DNA from: VFBF01 sp034440275
GTDB taxonomy: Bacteria; Pseudomonadota; Alphaproteobacteria; Caulobacterales; Aquidulcibacteraceae
DNA: 64,000 bases
NCBI GenBank assembly: GCA_034440275.1
Contig: JAWXBS010000024.1
Span: 1-64,000 of the forward strand
Direction: 5' to 3'
Shown piece by piece: positions 1-8,405 of this stretch. Within the stretch, counting starts at the first letter, position 1. Every line of letters starts with the position of its first letter. The notes under the pieces are model-generated. The model did not search any database and was not told the origin of the DNA. It saw only the letters and a list, made by a program, of their open reading frames with translations. The translations under genes were made by a program, and so were the position numbers.

Positions 1-25
1 ATGAGGGCGGGCGGGAGAATGGCGG

Positions 26-298
26 TCATGCGTCGTCGGGTTTCCCGGTTGCGGCTTGAAAAGAGCGGATGGCGCCGAGCAGCGGCGTCTCGTGGGATAT
101 AGGCGCCGGCGTCCGACCCACGACCCAGTCGTAGACGTCCTGGTCAGGGGCCTCGAGCAGCGCCTCGAACGCCGCTACGTCGGAATCACTGAGGCTCTCA
201 AGGCGCGCATCGGCGAATCCGCCGAGGATCAGGTCAATTTCCCGGAACCCCCGACGCCATGCCCGGAACCTCAGCCTCTTCCGCCGTTCATCCAACAT
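26..298 (-). CDS. sdhE: SdhE-type FAD assembly factor of succinate dehydrogenase
   Basis: A 90-residue protein of the size and composition of SdhE/SDHAF2, which helps attach FAD covalently to the SdhA flavoprotein in the cytoplasm. The signature RGxxE motif is visible near residues 16-20 (RGFRE), and the C-terminal half is acidic with the aromatic YDWV segment typical of the family. The frame is open for 96 codons further upstream, but the homologous part begins at the Met at 298, which leaves a 70-base divergent gap to recG. A recG/sdhE divergent pair is a common alphaproteobacterial arrangement. Function is inferred from the family. Confidence 0.88.
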   Translation of the reverse strand: MLDERRKRLRFRAWRRGFREIDLILGGFADARLESLSDSDVAAFEALLEAPDQDVYDWVVGRTPAPISHETPLLGAIRSFQAATGKPDDA

Positions 299-368
299 GT
301 CGCGCCCGATCGAGAGGCAGGCGCTATAGACGATGGGCGCGCGCCTGTCAGCGCGTCGAATGGGCGCC

Positions 369-2468
369 ATGACCGATACTCCCAGCCATCCGCCGAGCCG
401 CCCGGAGGGCCTGCTCGCCCCGGCCCCGCTCCCGCGCGGATACCGGCGGGATACGGCTGAACTGATGGCGCATGTGGCGGGCGGGCCACTGGCGCGTGAC
501 TTCGCGTTCCTCGCTCCCACCGGCGCCATCGACCGTCGCAACAAGGTATCCATCGCCGACACGACCGAGGGCGAGATCGCGACCATCGAGGCGGAAGTCG
601 ACGCTCACATTCCGGCCTACCGGAACTCGCCCTACCGCATCCGCCTGCGCGACGAGACGGGGTTTCTCTCCGTCACCTACTTCCGGCCGCGCGCCGACAT
701 GCTCAAGCGCATGTGGCCGGTCGGACAGAAGCGCCTCGTGAGCGGCAAGGTGCAGATCCATTCCGGCGAGCGCCAGATGCTGCACCCGGATCATGTGGTC
801 GATCCAGCGACGGGCGAGACGCCGCCCGACGTCGAAGCCGTGTATCCGCTGACGCAGGGTCTGTCCGGTCGCCAGGTGCAGCGCTTCGTCCGGGAGTCGA
901 TGAAGCTGCTGGTCGAGCCCGACGAGTGGCTCGATCCCGCGACGCTCACAGCGCGCGACTGGCCTGCATTCGCATCCGCGCTGCGTCGCTTGCACGAACC
1001 GAAAGAACCCGCAGACGTGCTGCCCGAGGCGCCGTTTCGGACTCGGCTCGCGTATGACGAACTCTTCCTGCGGCAGGTGGCGCTCCATCTGCGGCGCGCG
1101 GCGCGCAAGGACACCGCGGGTCGCAGCATTCCATCGACGGGACGGCTCGCCGAGAAGATTCTCGCGTCTTTGCCGTACCCGCCCACCGGCGCGCAGGTTC
1201 GCGCGGATCGCGATATCGCGAACGACTTCGCCGAGCCGTCGCCGATGCTGCGGCTGCTGCAGGGCGACGTCGGTTCGGGCAAGACACTGGTTGCGGCGCT
1301 GGCGATGGCGCGTGCTGCGGAGTGCGGCGTGCAGAGCGCGCTGATGGCGCCGACCGAACTGCTTGCACGCCAGCATGGCGAGAGCGTCGTGCCGCTGCTT
1401 GCAGCGGCGGGTCTTGAAGCGGTGGTGCTTACCGGTCGGGACAAAGGCAAGGATCGCGCGCGGATACTGGAGCGACTGGCGTCCGGTGAGATCGCTGCGG
1501 TGATCGGCACGCATGCGCTGTTCCAGGACGAGGTGATCTTCAAGGATCTCGGCTTCGTCGTCATCGACGAGCAGCATCGCTTCGGCGTGTCCGATCGCAT
1601 GAAGCTCGTCGCCAAGGGCGGACACCCGCATGTGCTGGTGATGAGCGCCACGCCCATCCCGCGCACGCTGGCGCTGGCGGTGCATGGGGACATGGACGTC
1701 TCGGTGCTCGACGAAAAGCCGCCGGGCCGCAAGCAGATCCAGACGCGCGCACTGCCGACCAACCGCATCGATGACGTCATCGACGCGATCACGCGCGCTT
1801 CGGCGCAGGGCGACCGCGCGTACTGGGTGTGCCCTCTGATTGAGGAGTCGGAGCTTTCCGATCTCTCGGCGGTGGAGGATCGATACGAAGATCTGCGCGC
1901 GCATTTCGGCGATGCCGTGGCGGTGGTTCACGGCAAGATGTCGGCGACGGAACGCGACCGCGCCATGGAGCGCTTCAAGTCTGGCGAGGCCTTCGTGCTC
2001 GTGGCGACGACGGTGATCGAGGTCGGCGTCAACATTCCCGAAGCAACCATCATGGTGATCGAACACGCCGAGCGCTTCGGCCTCGCGCAGCTCCACCAGC
2101 TGCGCGGTCGCATCGGGCGCGGCGACAAGCCCGGCACGTGTCTGCTGCTGTGGCGCCCGCCCCTTTCTGAGACGGCGAAGGAACGTCTCGATGCGCTGCG
2201 CAAGACCGACGACGGCTTCGTCATCGCGGAACTCGACTACAAGATGCGCGGGTCCGGCGACATTCTCGGCGTGCGTCAGAGCGGGTTTCCGGATTTCCGC
2301 TTCGTCCACCCCGACACGCATGGCGACATGCTGGGGTCCGCAGATCGCGAGGCGCGGCTGGCGATCCAGCGCGACCCGAAACTGGAGACCCCGCGCGGCA
2401 AGGCGATCGCGTATGCGGCGCGCCTGTTCGGCGTCGACGACGGGCTGGGCCGCGCGCGCTCCGGCTGA
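369..2468 (+). CDS. recG: ATP-dependent DNA helicase RecG
   Basis: A 699-residue superfamily 2 helicase that remodels stalled replication forks and branched DNA. Visible: an OB-fold wedge domain (about residues 50-170); Walker A GDVGSGKT near 299; Walker B-like DEQH near 400; motif III SATPIPRT; and the C-terminal motifs TTVIEVGVNIPEA and QLRGRIGRG. The start at 369 (MTDTPSHP) is preferred; the frame is open back to 333. The extreme N-terminus is odd: the usual helix-hairpin-helix sequence (LxGVGPK) is not recognisable, and an arginine-rich LPRGYRRDTAEL stretch sits where it should be. All helicase motifs are intact. Confidence 0.95.
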   Translation: MTDTPSHPPSRPEGLLAPAPLPRGYRRDTAELMAHVAGGPLARDFAFLAPTGAIDRRNKVSIADTTEGEIATIEAEVDAHIPAYRNSPYRIRLRDETGFLSVTYFRPRADMLKRMWPVGQKRLVSGKVQIHSGERQMLHPDHVVDPATGETPPDVEAVYPLTQGLSGRQVQRFVRESMKLLVEPDEWLDPATLTARDWPAFASALRRLHEPKEPADVLPEAPFRTRLAYDELFLRQVALHLRRAARKDTAGRSIPSTGRLAEKILASLPYPPTGAQVRADRDIANDFAEPSPMLRLLQGDVGSGKTLVAALAMARAAECGVQSALMAPTELLARQHGESVVPLLAAAGLEAVVLTGRDKGKDRARILERLASGEIAAVIGTHALFQDEVIFKDLGFVVIDEQHRFGVSDRMKLVAKGGHPHVLVMSATPIPRTLALAVHGDMDVSVLDEKPPGRKQIQTRALPTNRIDDVIDAITRASAQGDRAYWVCPLIEESELSDLSAVEDRYEDLRAHFGDAVAVVHGKMSATERDRAMERFKSGEAFVLVATTVIEVGVNIPEATIMVIEHAERFGLAQLHQLRGRIGRGDKPGTCLLLWRPPLSETAKERLDALRKTDDGFVIAELDYKMRGSGDILGVRQSGFPDFRFVHPDTHGDMLGSADREARLAIQRDPKLETPRGKAIAYAARLFGVDDGLGRARSG

Positions 2469-2510
2469 GCCGGGTTGATTGACGCAGAGAGAAGACGGCA
2501 ACGTGAATCC

Positions 2511-3515
2511 ATGAGCGACTTGAGCGATATCGCGCACGGCCTTGAGGGCGTCGCCCGCGCCATTGCGGGACCGGATGCGCGGCCCACCGCGTTGCGACGT
2601 CTTTCCGGCGGCGCGAGCCAGGAGACGTGGTCCTTCGACATCGAGACCGGCGATCAGTCGCGCGGTTACATCCTGCGTCGCGCGCCGGGCGGCGTGGCGA
2701 TCGGAACGTCGGCGCAATCCATCGGGCTTGAAACAGAAGCACGCGTTATCCGCGCCGCCATCGCGAGCGGCTCGCCGGCGCCGCCGGTGGCGCATGTGTG
2801 CAACGAGGCGGACGGTCTCGGCGCAGCCTATGTGATGGAGCGCATTCCGGGCGAAACGATTGCTCGCAAAATCCTGCGCGATGCGACGTTTGAAAAAGCG
2901 CGGCCGGTGCTCGCCCGTCAGTGCGGCGCAGCGCTGGCGCGGATTCATGCGACGCCGGCCGACGCCTTGCCGCCGCTCCCCTTCTCCGGGGCGCGCGAAC
3001 AGCTGGATCGGTACGAAGAAGTGTATCGCTCCTTCGATACGCCGCGGCCGATCTTCGATCTGGCGTTCAAGCATCTGCGCGATCGCGCGCCGACGCCGAT
3101 GATGACGACGCTGGTGCATGGCGACTTCCGGCTCGGCAACATCATGGTCGGGCCTGAAGGTCTTGTGGCGGCGCTCGACTGGGAACTCGCGCACGTGGGC
3201 GACCCGACGGAAGACCTCTCGTGGATCTGCATGCCCTCGTGGCGCTTCGGGCAGATGGACAATCCCGTCGGCGGCTTCGGCGCGGTGGAAGATCTGCTCG
3301 CCGGATACCGCGAGGCGGGCGGCGATCCGCGCATTACGGCGGACATGGTGCGCTGGTGGACGATCTTCGGCTCGCTGAAGTGGGGTGTGATGTGCCTCAC
3401 CATGTTCCGCGCGTTCGAGACGGGCGCGGACCCGAGCGTGGAGCGTGCGGCGATCGGGCGGCGCGCCAGTGAAACGGAACTCGATCTCATGCTCATGCTG
3501 ACGGGAAAACTCTGA
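2511..3515 (+). CDS. Phosphotransferase family protein (APH/choline kinase fold)
   Basis: A 334-residue kinase-like protein of the aminoglycoside phosphotransferase (APH) superfamily. The catalytic Brenner motif HGDFRLGN lies near residue 202, followed by the metal-binding ALDWELAHVGDP segment. This subfamily resembles the kinase half of eukaryotic ACAD10/11, and in bacteria it usually neighbours acyl-CoA dehydrogenases, so a role in hydroxy- or branched acyl-CoA catabolism is more likely than antibiotic resistance. The ATG at 2511 is chosen over a TTG at 2475 because the conserved part begins there. The stop overlaps the next start (TGATG), implying translational coupling. The substrate is unknown. 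Confidence 0.85.
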   Translation: MSDLSDIAHGLEGVARAIAGPDARPTALRRLSGGASQETWSFDIETGDQSRGYILRRAPGGVAIGTSAQSIGLETEARVIRAAIASGSPAPPVAHVCNEADGLGAAYVMERIPGETIARKILRDATFEKARPVLARQCGAALARIHATPADALPPLPFSGAREQLDRYEEVYRSFDTPRPIFDLAFKHLRDRAPTPMMTTLVHGDFRLGNIMVGPEGLVAALDWELAHVGDPTEDLSWICMPSWRFGQMDNPVGGFGAVEDLLAGYREAGGDPRITADMVRWWTIFGSLKWGVMCLTMFRAFETGADPSVERAAIGRRASETELDLMLMLTGKL

Positions 3516-3877
3516 TGTTGGGCGAACCCACCGCAAAGCAACTCGTCGAGGCGACGGCGTCCTTTCTGGAAAAGGTCGCGGCGCCCCAGCTTGAGGGCCA
3601 CGCCGCCTTCCACGCCCGCGTGGCCACCAACGTGCTCGCCATCGTCGCGCGCGAACTGGAGCTGGGGCCTGCGGCGGCGAAGGCCGAGACGGAACGATTG
3701 TCGGCGCTGCTCAAGCTCGACGCCGATCTCCCGTCCCTGCGCCGCGCGCTCTGCGCGAAACTGACGGCGGGCGAGATGGATATCGCGACGCCGGGACTGG
3801 CGGATCACCTGCTCGCGACGGTAGTGGATCGCGTCCGCATTGAACAACCCGGCTATGGCAGCATGAAGCGGGTCTAG
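3515..3877 (+). CDS. DUF6285-like protein coupled to the phosphotransferase
   Basis: A 120-residue soluble, helical protein. The start overlaps the phosphotransferase stop by one base. The pattern (helical N-terminus with the LEGHAAFHARVATNVL segment, then a leucine-rich middle) matches my memory of DUF6285, a small family found almost always beside this phosphotransferase and acyl-CoA dehydrogenases. It has no catalytic motif, signal peptide or membrane segment, so a partner or stabilising role for the upstream kinase is the simplest inference. The biochemical function is not known to me. Confidence 0.7.
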   Translation: MLGEPTAKQLVEATASFLEKVAAPQLEGHAAFHARVATNVLAIVARELELGPAAAKAETERLSALLKLDADLPSLRRALCAKLTAGEMDIATPGLADHLLATVVDRVRIEQPGYGSMKRV

Positions 3878-3895
3878 GCGCCGCTTTCGACGAGG

Positions 3896-3995
3896 AGGAC
3901 CGCCGGCGCCCTCGCCGGCATGCGCGTGCGCCGCCAGACTCCGCAGAATCTCGCGTTGGTTCGATACCGATTGCCGGCGAGGCGCCGGCGGTCCT
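3896..3995. repeat. Long inverted repeat (25/24-base arms), REP- or MITE-like
   Basis: The arm at 3896-3920 and the arm at 3972-3995 are reverse complements over 24 of 25 positions, differing by one extra base in a run of C/G. They are separated by 51 bases. The element lies in the gap between the convergent genes ending at 3877 (plus) and 4006 (minus). The arms are very GC-rich (CCGGCG-based). It could be a dispersed palindromic element, a bidirectional terminator, or both. No second copy was noticed in this window. Confidence 0.75.
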
Positions 3996-4005
3996 GTTTC
4001 TACAG

Positions 4006-4500
4006 TCATGACGTGTCTGCAGCTTCAGCGGCAGGTGCGCTTGCGGTTGTGCGCAGAGCAATCATCACGGCAAGCACCGTGACGATGGCGCCGGGCGCGC
4101 CGCCCTTCTTCGGCAGACGCGCGATGGCGCAGATGACGGTCCGGTCGAAATTCCGCAACGCATCGCGCATGTCGCGAACGGAGCGCAGCGCGACGCCACG
4201 CGTATAGGCGCGGAGCAAACGGAGCCTGCGACGTCGATAGCCGCGCATGCCGTGCGGTCTCACGGTGAACTTGTGACGATCCACGCGGAACGTCATGCGC
4301 GAACACATGCTGAGGAAGATCAGCATGCGGATGTCGCGGCGCGCCTTGCGGATATCGGCCTGGAAATCGAGGCGGAGAAAGCGCGGCGCAGGCACGCGCG
4401 CCATCAGCCAGGCCATCACCTGCAGCAGCCACAGATGCAGCTCGCGCGCGGCGGCGGCGTAGGCGCTGCGGCGATGACGAAGCGGTCTCGCGATCTGCAT
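4006..4500 (-). CDS. Hypothetical basic protein with C-terminal membrane segment
   Basis: A 164-residue protein that I do not recognise. It is strongly basic, with an arginine cluster near residues 80-95. It has a moderately hydrophobic N-terminal third (LHLWLLQVMAWLM) and a C-terminal hydrophobic stretch after a PKKGG turn (GAIVTVLAVMIAL) that could be a membrane anchor. The start is supported by an AGGAG at 4508-4512, seven bases upstream of the ATG. It is convergent with the DUF6285-like gene across the inverted repeat. Coding status rests on the RBS and the uninterrupted frame; there are no homologous motifs I can name. Confidence 0.5.
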   Translation of the reverse strand: MQIARPLRHRRSAYAAAARELHLWLLQVMAWLMARVPAPRFLRLDFQADIRKARRDIRMLIFLSMCSRMTFRVDRHKFTVRPHGMRGYRRRRLRLLRAYTRGVALRSVRDMRDALRNFDRTVICAIARLPKKGGAPGAIVTVLAVMIALRTTASAPAAEAADTS

Positions 4501-4662
4501 TCTGGCTCTCCTCTTCGCGGCGACCGGACCATTCCGGCGCGACGTGGGAGGAGTGTCAGGGCGCTCGCGACCCGGTCGGATTGTTTTGCTGATTTTTCTG
4601 CAGCAGCCGCCGGGAAGCGTTGCGCGCCAACGGAAATGATTTTCAGCCGCCCGCCAAAGCGA

Positions 4663-4685
4663 GGGACGGAGGACTCCGTTGTCCC
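4663..4685 (-). terminator. Possible hairpin downstream of the 4784-5176 gene
   Basis: Bases 4663-4671 and 4674-4685 can fold (GGGAC with GTCCC, CGGAG with CTCCG, small bulge). This lies in the 283-base gap between the two hypothetical genes, downstream of the one ending at 4784. No clear U-tract follows on the minus strand, so an intrinsic terminator is only a guess. I see nothing else recognisable in 4501-4783. Confidence 0.25.
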
Positions 4686-4783
4686 CCTACCTGCCTGTCA
4701 TGTTCGCGTGAGAGGAGAGATGTTTTCATTCTCCCCTTGCGTGGAGCCGACGTTTCCGGGTCTGGCCCACTCCCGACATTGGG

Positions 4784-5176
4784 CTATTGGCGTGACTGAT
4801 GCGCAAAATAGTACCCGTAGTCGCCGCGTCCCTCGAAAACTTCTGGCCCGAAACCCTCTGGCCGCAATCTTCTTGATCTGGCGTTCAGGCGCTCGATACG
4901 CGGCGCCCAGAGTTCTGGCGTGATCGTCGCCATAATGGCGGTCACGTAGAGGAATTCAGCGTCGGCGGACGCCTCTGCGCCGAAGAACTCGAATACTTTG
5001 AACCAAAGCGGAATAGCGTCATTGTCGTCATTCATGCCGGTGACAAAGAGCGGATCAGCCCAATGCATCCAGGCAAAATACAAAAGATGCAGCGCAAGTT
5101 CACGGTCTCGCTCGCCTGCGCGCCACCTCGCTTTGAGTTCGGAGTATGTTGCTTCCACGGTATGCTGCCATAGCAC
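4784..5176 (-). CDS. Hypothetical protein, helical, aromatic-rich
   Basis: A 130-residue acidic protein of unknown function. Its composition differs from a GC shadow frame: many Phe, Tyr and Trp residues and balanced charges. It has a YFAWMHWADPLF core, a FFGAEASADAEFLYV helix and a C-terminal RPEGFGPEVFEGRGDYG segment that looks like a conserved tail. The start is a GTG at 5176; a second GTG at 5158 is possible. It has no signal peptide or membrane segment. It is probably a single-gene unit upstream of the previous hypothetical gene. No function can be assigned. Confidence 0.6.
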   Translation of the reverse strand: MLWQHTVEATYSELKARWRAGERDRELALHLLYFAWMHWADPLFVTGMNDDNDAIPLWFKVFEFFGAEASADAEFLYVTAIMATITPELWAPRIERLNARSRRLRPEGFGPEVFEGRGDYGYYFAHQSRQ

Positions 5177-5198
5177 AGAACGTCTGTTACCCGCGCTC

Positions 5199-5253
5199 GG
5201 TCATTCCAGCCGCAGCGAAGCAACGCTTCGCGGAGAGCCGGGACCCAGTGGAG
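5199..5253. repeat. REP-like palindromic intergenic sequence
   Basis: The sequence around GGTCATTCCAGCC...AGCCGGGACCCAGTGG resembles the GTCATTCC...GGGACCCAG palindromic repeats scattered between genes in many alphaproteobacteria. It contains a perfect 7-base stem (5215-5221 with 5225-5231, GCGAAGC/GCTTCGC, 3-base loop). It lies downstream of aspS and upstream of the hypothetical gene at 5176, so it may end aspS transcripts. Family membership is from memory. Confidence 0.5.
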
Positions 5254-5267
5254 TCGGCGAGAGACAG

Positions 5268-7067
5268 TTACCCCTTCGGCCCGTCCGCGATGCGGATGCC
5301 CAGTTCGCGCAGCTGCTTTTGCGTCACCTCGCCCGGCTCGTTCATCATCAGGTCCTGCGCCTGCTGGTTCAGCGGGAAGACGATGACGTCGCGGATCGTG
5401 TCCACGCCCGCGAGCAGCATGACGATGCGGTCGATGCCCGGCGCCGACCCGCCGTGCGGCGGCGCTCCGAAGCGGAACGCGTTCAGCATGCCGCCGAACT
5501 TCTCTTCCACGACCTCCGGCCCATAGCCCGCGATCTCGAAGGCCTTGAGCATGATGTCGGGCTTGTGGTTCCGGATCGCGCCGGACGACAGCTCCACGCC
5601 GTTGCAGACGATGTCGTACTGGAAGGCGGTGATGTTCTCGATCGTCTCGCGGTCGGCGTTGTCGAGCGCGAGGAATTTCTCGTGGTCGAAATTCGGCATC
5701 GAGAACGGGTTGTGCGAGAAGTCGATCTTCTTCTCTTCCTCGCTCCACTCATACATGGGGAAGTCGACGATCCAGCAGAACGCGAACTGGTCCTTGTCGG
5801 CGAGGTTCAGTTCGTCGGCGACCTTGTTGCGCGCAAGGCCCGCGAATTTGTAGAACTTGGCCGGATCGCCCGCGACGAAGAACGCCGCATCCCCGACCTT
5901 GAGGCCAAGCTGCTCGCGCAGCGCCGTCGTGCGTTCGGGGCCGATGTTTTTCGCGATGGGGCCCGCCCCGCCCTCTTCGCCTTCACGCCAGAACACGTAG
6001 CCGAGGCCCGGCTGGCCTTCGCTCTGCGCCCACGAATTCATCTTGTCGCAGAAGGCGCGGTTGCCGCCGCCCGGCGCGGGCACCGCCCACACGGCGCTCT
6101 TCGGGCCTTCCAGGATGCGCGCGAAGAGGCCGAAGCCGCCGCCGCGGAAGTGCTCGGAAACGTCCTGCAGAACCAGCGGGTTGCGCAGGTCCGGCTTGTC
6201 GGAGCCGTATTTCGCGATGGAGTCGGCATATTTGATGCGCGGGAACGCGCCGACCGTGGCGCGCTTGCCCTTGCCGAATTCGTCGAACACGCCCGCGAGC
6301 ACCGGCTCGATGGCGGTGAACACGTCTTCCTGCGTGACGAAACTCATCTCGAAATCGAGCTGGTAGAATTCGCCGGGCGAACGGTCGGCGCGCGCGTCTT
6401 CATCGCGGAAGCACGGCGCGATCTGGAAGTAGCGGTCGAAGCCCGCGACCATCAGCAGCTGCTTGAACTGCTGCGGCGCCTGCGGGAGCGCGTAGAACTT
6501 GCCGTGGTGCATGCGCGACGGGACGAGGAAGTCGCGCGCGCCTTCGGGGGAAGACGCCGTGAGGATGGGCGTCTGGAACTCGGTGAAGCCCTGGTCGATC
6601 ATCCGCTTGCGCAAGGACGAGATCACCTTCGAGCGCAGGACGATGTGGTTGTGCAGCGTCTCGCGGCGCAGATCGAGGAAGCGGTACTTGAGGCGCGTCT
6701 CTTCCGGATAGTCGGGCTCGCCGAACACCGGCAGCGGCAGCTCGCTCGCTTCGCTGAGCACTTCGACGGTGTCGACGCGCACTTCCACCTCGCCCGTGGC
6801 AAGTTGTGCATTCACGGTATCGGCCCGGCGCGCGACGACCTTGCCGTCGACCTTCACCACGCTCTCGGCGCGCAGGCGCTCGAAGATCGGGAAAGCCGCC
6901 GAACCGGGGTTCGCGACGAGCTGGGTGATGCCGTAGTGGTCGCGCAGGTCCACGAACAGGACGCCGCCCAGATCGCGCTTGCGGTGCACCCAGCCCGAGA
7001 GGCGCACGGCCTTGTCGGCGTCGCCGGCCCGCAGGGCGCCGCAGTCATGGGTCCGATAGGCGTGCAT
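5268..7067 (-). CDS. aspS: Aspartyl-tRNA synthetase
   Basis: A 599-residue bacterial-type class II synthetase that charges tRNA-Asp. Order: N-terminal OB-fold anticodon-binding domain (GWVHRKRD near residue 25), class II motif 2 FRDEDARADR, a large bacterial GAD insertion (about 290-410), and C-terminal motif 3 with APGIDRIVML. The start at 7067 (MHAYRTHDCG) is chosen over an upstream extension because it matches the usual N-terminus and is preceded by GGAG. Residue 33 is Leu in RDLGG, where nondiscriminating enzymes typically carry His. The gene is divergent from rnd across a 183-base gap that must hold both promoters. Confidence 0.97.
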   Translation of the reverse strand: MHAYRTHDCGALRAGDADKAVRLSGWVHRKRDLGGVLFVDLRDHYGITQLVANPGSAAFPIFERLRAESVVKVDGKVVARRADTVNAQLATGEVEVRVDTVEVLSEASELPLPVFGEPDYPEETRLKYRFLDLRRETLHNHIVLRSKVISSLRKRMIDQGFTEFQTPILTASSPEGARDFLVPSRMHHGKFYALPQAPQQFKQLLMVAGFDRYFQIAPCFRDEDARADRSPGEFYQLDFEMSFVTQEDVFTAIEPVLAGVFDEFGKGKRATVGAFPRIKYADSIAKYGSDKPDLRNPLVLQDVSEHFRGGGFGLFARILEGPKSAVWAVPAPGGGNRAFCDKMNSWAQSEGQPGLGYVFWREGEEGGAGPIAKNIGPERTTALREQLGLKVGDAAFFVAGDPAKFYKFAGLARNKVADELNLADKDQFAFCWIVDFPMYEWSEEEKKIDFSHNPFSMPNFDHEKFLALDNADRETIENITAFQYDIVCNGVELSSGAIRNHKPDIMLKAFEIAGYGPEVVEEKFGGMLNAFRFGAPPHGGSAPGIDRIVMLLAGVDTIRDVIVFPLNQQAQDLMMNEPGEVTQKQLRELGIRIADGPKG

Positions 7068-7250
7068 GGAAGGCTCCGAAGGCTCTGGAAGCGCGGTTGG
7101 CGGGGCGTCCGGTGTTCCCTTTCGGGGCGAACCGGGCGCGTCAAGCACACGCGCGGTCGAGGAAAGTCAAGGAATCGGCTCCGGTTGCAAGCGGAACGCC
7201 GCAGCAGTTCCAGTTGAGTGCGCCGCCGACGCGGGCTAAGGCCCCCGTCC

Positions 7251-8405
7251 ATGGACGTAATCACCGAGCGCGGTCCCCTCAAAGCCTTCTGCGCCAAGCT
7301 CCTTGAGGCGCCCTTCGTCGCCGTCGACACCGAGTTCATGCGGGAGACGACCTTCTGGCCGAAGCTCTGCCTGATCCAGGCGGCCGCGCCCGGCGCTGAA
7401 GCCGTCATCGACCCCATTGCATTGAGCCCTGGCGACCTCGCGCCGCTCTGGGAGGTGATGGCCGCGAAGAATGTGGAGAAGGTGTTCCACGCCGCACGGC
7501 AGGATCTGGAAATCTTCTTCAAGCTCTCCGGCGGCGTGATGCCGGCGCCGCTGTTCGACAGCCAGATCGGCGCCATGGCCTGCGGGCTGGGGGACTCCGT
7601 CGCCTACGACGCGCTCGTGCAACACTTCCTGAAGCGGCGCGTGGACAAATCCCATCGCTTCACCGACTGGGCGCGCCGGCCGCTGAGCGAGGACCAACTC
7701 ATCTACGCGCTCGCCGACGTGACGCACCTGCGCGACCTCTACCCGATGATGCGCGAGAAGCTGGAAACGGCTGGTCGCCTGTCCTGGGTGGCGGAGGAAC
7801 ACGCCGCGCTCACCGATCCCGCGATCTACGACACCGAGCCGGAGAACGCCTGGGCGCGTCTCAAGGTGCGGCGCACGACGGTGGACTATCTCGCAGCCCT
7901 GCGCGCGGCTGCCGCGTGGCGGGACCGCCAGGCGCAGAGCCGAGACGTGCCGCGCGCGCGTATCCTGAAGGACGACGCGATCTACGAGATCGCCGAGCAG
8001 AAGCCACGCACCGCCGCCGCGTTCGATCGCCTGCGCGCCGTGCCGCGAGGTTTCGGCAATTCGCGCATGGGTCAGGAGCTGGCGGCGGCCCTCGACACAG
8101 CACTGACCAATGCCGCCGAGTATGCGCCGGTGCTGGAACGCGGCCCCCCGACGCCGCAGAACGGCGGGGCGACGGTGGAATTGCTCAAGGTCCTGCTGCG
8201 CCACGAAGCCGAGAGCATCGGCGTCGCTGCGCGCCTCATCGCGTCGGCGAGCGATCTCGAACTGATCGCGGTGGACGACACTGCCGACACCCGCACGCTG
8301 AAAGGCTGGCGGCGCGAAGTGTTCGGTGAACGCGCTCTTGCGCTGAAGCACGGTCGCGTGGCCCTGACACTCGAACGTGGCCGCGTGAAACTGCGCGATA
8401 TCTAG
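7251..8405 (+). CDS. rnd: Ribonuclease D
   Basis: A 384-residue 3'-5' exoribonuclease of the DEDD superfamily, acting in tRNA 3' maturation and RNA turnover. Exo motif I is VDTEFMRE near residue 26, motif II is HAARQDLEIF near 84, and motif III is YALADVTHLRDLY (Tyr-type DEDDy). An HRDC-like helical C-terminal half follows from about residue 205. The ATG at 7251 begins the conserved part (MDVITERGPL); an upstream alternative start adds 11 arginine-rich residues. The TAG stop lies inside the first bases of the repeat element at 8402-8505. Confidence 0.95.
   Translation: MDVITERGPLKAFCAKLLEAPFVAVDTEFMRETTFWPKLCLIQAAAPGAEAVIDPIALSPGDLAPLWEVMAAKNVEKVFHAARQDLEIFFKLSGGVMPAPLFDSQIGAMACGLGDSVAYDALVQHFLKRRVDKSHRFTDWARRPLSEDQLIYALADVTHLRDLYPMMREKLETAGRLSWVAEEHAALTDPAIYDTEPENAWARLKVRRTTVDYLAALRAAAAWRDRQAQSRDVPRARILKDDAIYEIAEQKPRTAAAFDRLRAVPRGFGNSRMGQELAAALDTALTNAAEYAPVLERGPPTPQNGGATVELLKVLLRHEAESIGVAARLIASASDLELIAVDDTADTRTLKGWRREVFGERALALKHGRVALTLERGRVKLRDI

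Noticed and set aside
2511..3515. Aminoglycoside resistance kinase
   Set aside because: The APH-type motifs are generic to the fold, and the DUF6285-like partner indicates the metabolic subfamily.
348..3536. 1,062-codon open frame antisense to recG and the phosphotransferase
   Set aside because: It is Arg/His/Ala-rich with no motif, and it lies opposite proven genes; it results from high third-position GC.
4998..7217. 739-codon plus-strand frame opposite aspS
   Set aside because: A shadow of the synthetase; composition is Arg/Ala/Val/Asp-rich with no recognisable fold.
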